From contig OW240917.1 of assembly GCA_933207985.1 (NCBI GenBank), forward strand, positions 118,991,548-119,055,547: a DNA stretch of 64,000 nt. Reading direction: 5' to 3'. This document shows, piece by piece, positions 36,777 through 64,000 of this stretch. The DNA is from Pelobates cultripes. Taxonomy: Eukaryota; Chordata; Amphibia; Anura; Pelobatidae. Each line of letters begins with the position of its first letter. The first letter of the stretch is position 1. A model generated the notes under the pieces. It was given only the letters and a program-made list of their open reading frames with translations, had not been told where the DNA came from and did no database searches. A program made the position numbers and the translations under genes.

Positions 36777-37668
36777 GTATTTTTTTTTTTCCCTTTTTCT
36801 CCTTCTTTTTTTTTCTTCTATTAGTTTACACTTTTATTCTATTTTATTGACCCAGCCTTGCCAAAGATAATGTCTTTTGGGGCATTCAGATATGGGATAC
36901 TCAAATCTCTTTCCATCCTAATTTGAACCCCAAGTTGATCTCTGATAAGATCCCAAGAAACTTCTTGACTGGTTTTCCATTTACAGGCAAGTATAATTTT
37001 GAATGCAATAAAACAGTGAGTTAAGAAACTCCTATTCTTATACGACATATTTGGCCAGTGCATATGCAGCAAAACAACTTCTGTTTTCCTATCCAGCTCA
37101 ACTCCGATCATGTATCTAATAAATCTAAACATTAAATTGATTGCGTTCTGAATCTCTATACAGCTCCACCATATATGAAGGAATGATCCTTCTTCCTTAT
37201 CACATCTCCAGCATCTAGAAGAAATCCCTGGGTACATCTGTGATAGTCAGCTTGGCACCAAGTACCACCTGTTCATCACTTTATAGTGGGTTTCTAGTAA
37301 ATTCAAGCATTGAACCTGTCTATGGGTATTTTTAATGACCTTACACCATTCTTGCTGGTCTAGTGAACAGTTTAGGTACTTTTCCCATTTGAGCTTATAG
37401 GGGGGAGCTAATTGAATAATTAATATTTCTTATAACTTCTATTGCTTTAGCTAGTGCCTTAGGAATAATCTCATTTGTGAAGAGAGGTTTTAACAGCTTT
37501 AGGGATTTCTTAGTGGCAACAATGAGATATTTCTGCAGGAAGTATTTAAGTCTCAGATATGAAAACACCTTAGCATAGGGAAGTTGGAACCTTTGCATGA
37601 TAGCGTTGAATGTCATTAACTTATATTGCTGTACTATCTGTGACACTTTATCTATGCCCTGTGCTCTC
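36777..37668 (-). pseudogene. L1 ORF2 C-terminus and 3' end (L1 copy C, distal piece)
   Basis: Minus strand: ARWRAQGIDKVSQIVQQYKL, FSYLRLKYFL, then after a frame break GISSRCWRCDKEEGSFLHIW (zinc-knuckle-like) and KTSQEVSWDLIRDQLGV, ending about 36839. An A-rich run (T run on + at 36779-36790) marks the 3' end. Its first residues continue the frame interrupted by the hAT at 37677-38832. Confidence 0.85.
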
Positions 37669-37676
37669 CATCTAGC

Positions 37677-38832
37677 CAGGGCCGGAGCATCCATAAGGCG
37701 GCACAGGCGGCCACCTTATGACGCACCAGCTCTGGGGGTGCAAGATTTCAGTGACTGGCAGGAGGGAACCCTCCTGCCAGGCCACCTTCTGGACCCCTGG
37801 AGTGGCACGGTGTGCGGCGGTGGTGTCATCAGAGGCGGCAAGGGAGCTCTAATCTCCCCGCTCTGCTCCCTCGCGGGCTGCTTACTGATGCATCAGAGGC
37901 CCGCGAGGGAGCAGAGCGGGGAGATTAGAGCTCTCTCGCCGCATCTGATGACACCACTGCCGCACGCCGTCCAACAGTCCCAATGGACCCCAGGGACAGA
38001 TCCATCATCCACACCAGCTCTCCAGGTAGGGAGGCTGGATGGGAAATGTTTATTTATTAAAATAATTAGTGAGTGTATGTGGTGTGTGTGTGTGTGTGTG
38101 TATGTGGTGTGTATGTGTGTGTAAGTGGTGTGTGTGTGTGTGTGCGTGTGAGTGTGTGTGTCTGTGAGTGTGAGTGTGAGTGTGTGTGTGTCTGTGAGTG
38201 TGTGTGTGTGTGTGTGTGTGTCTGTGAGTGAGTGTATGTGTGTGAGTATCTGTGTGTGAGTGTGAGTGTGTCTGTCAATGAGTGTCAATCAGTGTGTGTC
38301 TGTCAGTGTGTGTGTGTGTCAATGAATGAGTGTGTGTCAGATCAGTGAGTCTGTGTTTGTCATTGAGTGTGTGTGACTGTCAGTGTGTATACACCACTAA
38401 GTGTAGCGTGGCGGAGCGCGGTACAGGAGCTTCTGTTTCCTGTACCCGGCCAGACTGACCGGAGGTGCTCACTGAGAAAGCACTCCCTGTCAGTCCGGCC
38501 AGGTATAGAAAATTGAAGCTCTTGTAGGGGATATCCTCTGCTCGGCAACGCTACAAGAGAGGTAGGAAGCACACCAGGAAGGGGAGTGCGACCACTAAGA
38601 GGGTGGGGGTGCACCAAGGGACAGGGAGGGGAGGGGAGAGAAACACCAAGGACAGGGAAAAGAGGGGGGAGGTTAGAAGAACACTAAGGGACAGGGAAGG
38701 GAGGGGACCACTAATGGACGGGGAGAGGGGCTGGTTAAGAGGCACATGGGTGAAGATGTTATTTTGGGGGGGAAGAAGGGGCGGAAAAATACATCTTCAC
38801 CTATGTACCCAAAAATCCTTGCACCGGTCCTG
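37677..38832. mobile_element. hAT element inserted in L1 copy C ORF2
   Basis: Left end CAGGGCCGGAGCATCC, right end GCACCGGTCCTG; perfect 8-bp target duplication CATCTAGC at 37669-37676 and 38833-38840. 1156 bp, no transposase. Interior: a 67-nt-arm palindrome (37812-37965), a TG/GAGTG microsatellite (38070-38390), and a GGGACAGGGAAGGGAGGGG-type minisatellite (38600-38720). Confidence 0.93.
37812..37965. repeat. GC-rich palindrome, 67-nt arms, 20-nt loop
   Basis: Left arm 37812-37878 starts GTGCGGCGGTGGTGTCATCA; right arm 37899-37965 ends with TGATGACACCACTGCCGCAC. Few mismatches; the core CCCGCTCTGCTCCCTCGCGG is fully paired. Confidence 0.92.
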
Positions 38833-39116
38833 CATCTAGCTAAAGAGAAATCTTGCACATTCGCCTCTATTATCCCCAAATTTGCAGAGTCTAAAATTGC
38901 ATATTTAAGACCTACTTTTCTTTTAATTTCCTCCCAAACCGGAAACAGTTGGGCCCACATCCTATTTCTATTTATATCAATACCCATTTTATCCAAATTC
39001 TTTATATTCCATATCATACCTTCTGGGTTTTTTAACCCCAGGTCTTCCATTTGTATTTTAAACCAGCTCTCATTTTTAGCTGCTACGGTCTGGGACCTGT
39101 AAATATGAGTTAACAC
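38833..39116 (-). pseudogene. L1 ORF2 C-terminal segment (L1 copy C, proximal piece)
   Basis: Minus-strand frame with NESWFKIQMEDLGLKNPEGM, DKMGIDINRNRMWAQLFPVW and VQDFSLAR, typical of the L1 ORF2 region after the thumb. At 38840 it meets the hAT; the frame resumes at 37668. It starts about 50 bp after the ORF1 stop, so endonuclease and RT are absent. Confidence 0.82.
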
Positions 39117-39169
39117 AAAAATTTATCACCATATCGGTATCATATATTCAAGGGCTACAACCTATTCTC

Positions 39170-40081
39170 TTAATTGAGGCCATGTCCACTTGTAAGTACA
39201 GTCATCTTAGTCCATGCTTCCAATTCCATAGGTGAATTGAATGGAAGCCATCTTTCCTCCCACCAAACAAGTATTTTAGACGGCTGTGCCCATTTATATT
39301 TCATATTGTGTTGCTTCAAGGGTTCTAAAGCTCGGTGAAAAGTCTTTCTCCATGTTCTTGTTTGGCTAGAGAGATCTTGGAATGTGGTGATATCCTTATA
39401 TTTCTCAGAGAAAGTTCCTTTGTCCCTGAGCATCTTCAGCACTTGCTGTTTGTGTGAATAAGAAAAAAAACATACAATAACGTCTCTTGGATAATGCGAG
39501 GGGACCTCATTCGGTTTCTGTAATCTGTGTATCCTTTCAATTATAGGGTACTGGTCGTCCCTCTGGAATCCTGCTTCTTGAAAGTACGATATTAGAAAGT
39601 CTTTTAATTGGTCCTGGGTAATAGATTCTGATATATTTCTAAAACGCACATTGCACCTCCTTGAACAGTCTTCCAGATCTCTAAGCTTCAAATTGATCTG
39701 GTGAATATCGCCTTCTGTTTGTTTATTGGCTTCTTGGAGGATCACTATTTGGTCTTCTATAGTAGTAATTTTATCCAATGCAGAGCTCAATTTTGAGTTT
39801 ATGTCCGCCATCTCTATTTTGATTATGTTGGAGCTGTTAATTATCTGATTGGAGAAATGAGCTAATTGCTCATCCAGCCTAGCGACCAAAAAATCTTGGG
39901 AGACATATTGCATTTGCTCTGTAGCTTGAGCATTTGACGTTTGAGTATTCTGGTCTTGACACATTGTACTATTATCTTTGGTAAGTAGTTTTTCTTTATT
40001 CGGTGAGAAAAAGCCTGACAATCTAGTCGGCTGAGTATCATCTTTTTTATCTTGCGGTTTTATTTGCTTCTTAGATGCCAT
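39170..40081 (-). CDS. L1 ORF1 protein, intact 303-codon frame (L1 copy C)
   Basis: Nucleic-acid-binding ORF1p of a LINE-1 retrotransposon, which coats the element RNA and acts as a chaperone. Start MASKKQIKPQDKK; about residues 1-60 basic and disordered; about 65-140 coiled coil (SKLSSALDKITTIEDQIVIL); then the RRM-like domain opening CSRRCNVRFRNIS; middle IIERIHRLQKPNEVPSHYPR, YSHKQQVLKMLRD; C-terminal domain ITTFQDLSSQT and ALEPLKQHNMKYKW. No frame break or internal stop. It is followed directly by the tail of ORF2 instead of a full ORF2, so the copy could not move on its own; whether it is expressed is unknown. Confidence 0.88.
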   Translation of the reverse strand: MASKKQIKPQDKKDDTQPTRLSGFFSPNKEKLLTKDNSTMCQDQNTQTSNAQATEQMQYVSQDFLVARLDEQLAHFSNQIINSSNIIKIEMADINSKLSSALDKITTIEDQIVILQEANKQTEGDIHQINLKLRDLEDCSRRCNVRFRNISESITQDQLKDFLISYFQEAGFQRDDQYPIIERIHRLQKPNEVPSHYPRDVIVCFFSYSHKQQVLKMLRDKGTFSEKYKDITTFQDLSSQTRTWRKTFHRALEPLKQHNMKYKWAQPSKILVWWEERWLPFNSPMELEAWTKMTVLTSGHGLN

Positions 40082-40300
40082 TTTAAAGCGTTTTTATTTT
40101 TACTGCTTAACAAACCAACGAAGACTGCTATTGGACCACTCTTAGAATAGGGCCAAAACTGCCCCTTATTAGATCCCTTTTATATAGGACCTTGTCATTT
40201 TAAAACCCTCTCCACCACCTCTCTGTTACAGTACTTTTTACTTTAATTGTGCCCAGCAGTTAGTATAATCAATACAATACCTTAATAGCTCATCCGAATG
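40082..40300 (-). other. Presumed 5' region of L1 copy C
   Basis: About 220 bp upstream of ORF1, no coding match; A/T-rich. Assigned to the L1 5' UTR only by position. Confidence 0.35.
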
Positions 40301-40499
40301 GTGTCACCTGAGCGCCCCTGCTTTTTCAGCCCTCTCTTGCAGTTTATTAATATGATTTTATATCCGATCTCATTCTGCCTCTTTTCTTGTCTTTTTCCTA
40401 TTTCGTTTGTTATTCACTGCTCCATATATGGCACCCGTCTGATGACAGATTCTCTGAGCTCTAGCCCTCCATTATTCTTGGCTTCTAGTTCCACACCAT

Positions 40500-41005
40500 T
40501 AAACTTCATTTCACTTCGCTTCGCCTTCTCCCCCTGCCGTGTACATTTCCGCCCACCGTAGCTCCACCTCCTCGATGTCACCTACGTCATCACGCCCTGA
40601 CCGATTCATTCTAGGTATCTTAGCTGGCTCTGTGCCTGAGGGTTCAGTTGCAGGTATACCCCAGTCCCGGAGCTTCTGCTGACCCTGTGCCAGGGCGGTG
40701 ATGGAGTGCAGGGCATACTCATCTTGGTGGTACACCAATAGTTTGGCCAGGTCTCCCCACCTGTAGTTGTGGCCTTGAGTACGAAGAGTCGTGGTGATCT
40801 GTGATAAGGCCTTTCTAAACTGCAGCGTCTCCACCGACAGGTCTGCAAAGATCTTAATGTTGTGGTACTTTTCTGGAAGCTCTGCGTTCCTGCTTTCCCG
40901 GACAATGTGTTCCTTAGCGTGGAAAAAAATGATCCTTGCTATTACATCCCTATATTGAATATGGGGTATGTCCAGTCTTTTTAGTAGCCATTTAGTCACA
41001 AACAC
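40500..41005 (-). pseudogene. L1 ORF1 C-terminal fragment (L1 copy D)
   Basis: 164-codon minus-strand frame with RDVIARIIFFHAKEHIVRES, LPEKYHNIKIFADLSVETLQ and LRTQGHNYRWGDLAKLLVYH, the C-terminal RNA-binding domain of L1 ORF1p. The tail PATEPSG---RDDVGDIEEVEL is the expected variable end. The N-terminal half is absent: upstream the frame meets a foldback at 40973. It differs from copy C ORF1, so it is a separate L1 lineage. Confidence 0.8.
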
Positions 41006-41115
41006 TGGCCAAAGTTAGCATTTATATTTGTTTGTGTGTTAAAAATGCAAAAAAAACAATTATGAACGCTAACTTTAGCCAGTGTTTTTGACGAAGTGGC
41101 TACTAAAAAAGACTG
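40973..41115. repeat. Foldback, arms about 46 nt
   Basis: CAGTCTTTTTAGTAGCCA with downstream CACTGGCCAAAGTTAGC (to about 41018) is mirrored at 41069-41115 by GCTAACTTTAGCCAGTG and TGGCTACTAAAAAAGACTG. The loop of about 50 nt is AT-rich. Confidence 0.85.
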
Positions 41116-41289
41116 AACATACCACATTTGCAATACCTTGGGATGTCTTCTTTTGCAAATGGTATGCCATCATGGGGGTAATTCTCATTCCTGGGCTACC
41201 AAACGCTCTCAAAGGCAACATAACCCGTCTTGCAAATTTCAAAATCAAGCCTGATATTTGACCCTGTAATTTTCAAAAACACTATAAAA

Positions 41290-41520
41290 CTTGTACATGG
41301 AGGGTACTGTTATACTCGGGAGACTTCACTGAACACAAATATTAGTGTTTCAAAACAGTAAAACATATCACAACAATGACATCACCAGTAAAAGTGTGAA
41401 AAATGCACTTTCGCTGACAATATCATCGCTGTGATATGTTTTACTGTTTTGAAACACTAATATTTGTGTTCAGCGAAGTCCCCCGAGTAAAACCGTACCC
41501 CCCATGTACAGGTTTTAGGG
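41290..41520. repeat. Foldback, arms about 80 nt
   Basis: Left arm from about 41293 (TGTACATGGAGGGTACTG, CGGGAGACTTCACTGAACAC) through TTTTGAAACACTAAT-complement to about 41370; right arm from about 41430 (GTGATATGTTTTACTGTTTT) to about 41513 (CCCCCATGTACAGG). The arms are similar but not identical; the loop is about 60 nt. Confidence 0.88.
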
Positions 41521-41669
41521 TGTCATAGAAAGTTACAGGGTAAAATATAGTGCTAGCAAATTAAATTCTCTGCACTTTCGGCTTGGGTTGTCAGGCAGGT
41601 CCCTCAAATTACAATCAATAAAATGACTTAATTAGGTAAAAATATTACATAAATATGCACATAGAACTG

Positions 41670-41716
<47 letters not shown>

Positions 41717-41838
41717 CATTTAAGAAATGTGTGCTGGAATGCATTGTCTATGTTGGATTTTCTTGAGAACAGGCACCTTTCTTCCCCTCCGTCCTCTAAA
41801 CAACCACTGCTCAACATTAAAGGATGTAATGTGTTATG
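41521..41838. other. Spacer with AT dinucleotide run
   Basis: (TA)n at about 41672-41711. No gene recognised. Confidence 0.7.
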
Positions 41839-41842
41839 TTAA

Positions 41843-42316
41843 AGGGACACTATAGTCATCAGAACAATTACAGTTTATTGTAGTTGTTCTGGTAAGTAGA
41901 ATCATTCCCTTCAGGCTTTTTGCTGTAAACACTGTCTTTACAGTTAAAATGCAGTGTTTACATTACAGCCTTGGGATATTTTCAGTAGCCATTTCTTAGA
42001 TGGTTGCTAGAGGTGCTTCCTGTGGCAGTGCTGCACAGTGCTGCAGCACTGACATTCAGTGTCTTCACCCACTGCATTGAGACACTGAACTTTATCCCTG
42101 AGAAGATGCTGATTGGCCAGGATGGTTGGCAGTCTCTGCTTTCTGATGATGTCAACCAAAGGAGGCAGATCAGGGGCAGAGCCAGCACCAGCAAACTGGA
42201 ATAAAGGTAAGATTTTACAATTTTTAGGGGGGCAACGGAAACCAGTGAGGTTAGATGGTGTTTTTAACACTATAGGGTCAGGAATACATGTTTGTGCTCC
42301 TGATCTATAGTGTTCC
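41843..42316. mobile_element. TTAA-flanked MITE (CACTATAG family)
   Basis: Left end AGGGACACTATAGTCATCAG, right end GATCTATAGTGTTCCC; TTAA at 41839-41842 and 42317-42320. An internal near-palindrome at 41864-41893 (AGAACAATTACAG / TGTAGTTGTTCT) and another near 42262-42316. Confidence 0.87.
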
Positions 42317-42320
42317 CTTA

Positions 42321-42723
42321 AAGCCCAGCTTGAACATAATAATTATCAGTAATTTGGAGAGAGTAGAAGTCATTACATTTACCAGACACTGAAAAGTGTC
42401 CTCTGGGGTTCTACCGTTTTGCTGTGAGGGCCCAGTTGCAAGCAGCATTATTTCAGTAGAAATTGTTTTCCCTCTTCCCAGAACTTCTCTGCCCTCAGTG
42501 ATTAACTGGTGTGTTCATTTGTTCAGATTTTTAGCTCCTGGAATTTTTGAGCAGGGATTCCCTTTTGCACCTACATATCACAATAAACTGCAATCTTTCA
42601 TTACCAATCAAGGAGGACTTTTCGCTAAAAAACATATTGCATATAGTATTGTACATAGCTTGCTCCTTACCACCAGGACAAACACATACCTAAGGACACC
42701 TCCCTCACGATTTTACTTACACT
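42321..42723. other. Spacer
   Basis: A 122-codon + frame begins at 42396, but it has no family features and runs into the palindromic MITE that follows. No gene supported. Confidence 0.5.
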
Positions 42724-42803
42724 TTAACCCCTTAAGGACACATGACATGTGTGACATGTCATGATTCCCTTTTATTCCATAAGTTTGGTCCTTAAGGGGT
42801 TAA
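42724..42803. mobile_element. TTAACCCCTTAAGG palindromic MITE, copy 2
   Basis: 80 bp with TTAA at both ends; TTAACCCCTTAAGGACACAT on the left, GGTCCTTAAGGGGTTAA on the right. Differs from copy 3 (48292) at one base. Confidence 0.88.
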
Positions 42804-43950
42804 TAACTTTTCACACCCTCTTTGAACACCCAAAGGTTTAACGTCTTACTGACCTCACTTGTCCCTTCTATTGATGTCTCACACTCTTTTTCTTTAATAG
42901 TATTTCTTCTGCTAATACTGTTTCTAAGTTTACAGTTGTGGAATGAAGAATCTAACTCAGATATCTCATACTACCTAGCCTCCCATTTCTAGTGGAACAG
43001 TCCCAATCTGGATACTATCACTCTGGAACATGTTTGCAATACTTGCTGATAACCTGAATGTCACCAGTCATATGACAAATAAAGTCCACACATGGAGACA
43101 CAATGCATTTGGATGAAGTGATTTATACCACCAGTCAATGCAATATTTCAACCTTCTTCTGGACTTTCTTCAAGCTATGATTTGTCTGGGCCGTTATTGT
43201 TCATAATATTCATTGATTGATGAGCAAGGACAGAACACATTCCTATACAATGATATCGATAATGGTGAAGTGTGTGTTGGGGGAAAATAATGACATTGGT
43301 GGGTTCTGGATAATTCAGAAATCCCAGTACTGAAGCTGGTATTACTTTCCCTAAATGCATGTTTCAGAACTACTTATATTTTATTTAATTTATGGCTAGG
43401 GTTAGGGTCTATTAATCTTAGGGCGCACCAGAACATTCATGTTCCAGACACTGTTTGCAGCCCTCTCCCAATACTGACATGCGAGGAGAGGGGCTATAGT
43501 AGAGAAACAAGAGTCACAATCCTGGGCAGCCACAACGACTGAAGGGGACTGAATTAAAGGAACATACCAAGCACCATAACCACTTAGGAAAGAAGTCACA
43601 AGTAGTAGCTGTTGTCTTCAAGTGTAATTCCCAGCAATCTTAGTCAGGCCTGTCTGATAAACAACAGGTGGATCATGTAATGTAAAGAAAGTGCTTAATT
43701 TTTTTTACATTAAAAATTGTTAAACATTAACCTTGTTTTTTTTTTTTCTAGGAGCAATTTCTCTCACTATTTCCATTGACATTTTTCACCGGTTTCTGAC
43801 AGGGCATTTTCCTCCCATCCTTTATAATAACATGACATCATTACCATACAGATGTTTTCTGCACTTGGCAAATTAACTTTAAAACTAGTCTAAAAATAAA
43901 TAAATAATCCCCAGAAATGAATCCCCTTGATTCTATAATGTCCAGTAACA
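42804..43950. other. Spacer upstream of etnppl
   Basis: No coding or RNA gene recognised. The distal regulatory region of etnppl may lie here, but no element can be named from sequence. Confidence 0.45.
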
Positions 43951-43958
43951 TTCTAGAG

Positions 43959-44095
43959 CAGGCTTCCTCAAACTCCGGCCCTCCCTATGTTGCTGAACTA
44001 CAACTCCCATGATTCTATGAATGAATTAGATAGGCTGAGAATCATGGGAGTTGTAGTTCAGCGACATCTGGAGGGCCGGAGTTTGGGGAAGTCTT
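43959..44095. mobile_element. 137-bp hAT-like MITE just upstream of the etnppl promoter
   Basis: Long inverted repeat: starts CAGGCTTCCTCAAACTCC and ends with the reverse complement of nearly the same sequence. The inner arms are ACAACTCCCATGATTCT and AGAATCATGGGAGTTGT. It is flanked on both sides by TTCTAGAG (43951-43958 and 44096-44103), an 8-bp target duplication as for hAT elements. The outermost bases of the right end have diverged. Confidence 0.85.
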
Positions 44096-44312
44096 TTCTA
44101 GAGCAATCCATTTAATAAGGTATCTATGCTTGAACTGGTAAATGTAGGAATAGAGGCTAGAGCTGAAACCCTGCAGTTGCAATGATACAACACTTGGCAT
44201 TAAAAAGCTGTCAGTGTGCTGTGCTTTGGGCTGCTGGCTGCCTGGGTTAATGGTGAGGGGAGGCGGGGATTGGGGAGTGGAGGAGGCAGGGTGCTGGAAA
44301 GCAGAGCTAGCT

Positions 44313-44320
44313 TATAAATA
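44313..44320 (+). promoter_or_regulatory. etnppl: TATA box of etnppl
   Basis: TATAAATA, a textbook TATA box, lies 117 bp upstream of the coding ATG. A GC/GA-rich stretch at about 44256-44290 (contains GGAGGCGGGG) could bind Sp1/KLF-type factors. A strong TATA fits a regulated, tissue-restricted gene; that is inference. Confidence 0.75.
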
Positions 44321-44342
44321 GAGTTATGGAATGAGCTTGCGG

Positions 44343-44436
44343 AGCACTTTGTCTCCTACCTCTCAGTGTCAGCGAGACCGAGAATAACACGACAGACACA
44401 GGAACATCCAACTTCTCTGTGCCAACAACAGCCAGA
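44343..44436 (+). other. etnppl: etnppl 5' UTR (inferred transcription start about 44343)
   Basis: Inferred from the TATA box: a start about 25-30 bp downstream gives a leader of about 90 nt with no upstream ATG and no intron before the coding ATG. The exact start cannot be fixed from sequence alone. Confidence 0.5.

Positions 44437-64000
<19,564 letters not shown>

Overview
The window looks like intergenic and intronic vertebrate nuclear DNA, most likely from a frog. The evidence is GT-AG introns, AT-rich spacer, and dense interspersed repeats of types I know from anuran genomes: TTAA-flanked MITEs with CACTATAG termini, CCCCTTAAGG palindromes, hAT MITEs, L1 and Penelope-like retroelements. 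No prokaryotic or viral gene is present. I recognise one cellular protein-coding gene: the 5' part of etnppl (ethanolamine-phosphate phospho-lyase, also called AGXT2L1), on the + strand. Its first eight coding exons lie between 44437 and 63421, and the gene runs off the right edge. It has a clear TATA box at 44313-44320. || Layout. 1-950: minisatellite with a period of about 32 bp. 950-13700: AT-rich spacer with one TTAA MITE, a possible tRNA-derived SINE and minor repeats. 13734-14417: hAT MITE with a perfect 8-bp target duplication. 14711-19309: retroelement block holding a Penelope-like fragment and a GC-richer L1 that lacks its endonuclease, bracketed by a 21-bp inverted repeat. 21-25.5 kb: palindrome, hAT-like end, polypurine tract, two out-of-order pieces of 18S rRNA-like sequence, and a tandem repeat of about 115 bp. 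27.4-36.4 kb: decayed L1 ORF2 broken up by a TA-flanked DNA element (itself hit by a TTAA MITE), GC-rich foldbacks, and a hAT nested inside another hAT. 36.8-41.5 kb: L1 with an intact 303-codon ORF1 joined to an ORF2 tail, a hAT inserted in that tail, another ORF1 fragment and two foldbacks. 41.8-44.1 kb: more MITEs, the last one 218 bp upstream of the TATA box. 44.3-64 kb: etnppl. Its introns carry a palindrome, a duplicated segment, a pyrimidine-rich tandem repeat, a 92-bp-arm hairpin and an antisense L1 ORF1 fragment. || Every recognisable L1 coding segment (five clusters) is on the minus strand, opposite to etnppl. Most long open frames away from the exons are stop-poor low-complexity sequence or transposon remnants. 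I found no multi-gene system. The least ordinary features are the 18S-derived composite block, the layered and datable hAT insertions, and two L1 copies with different internal deletions, one of which keeps an intact ORF1.
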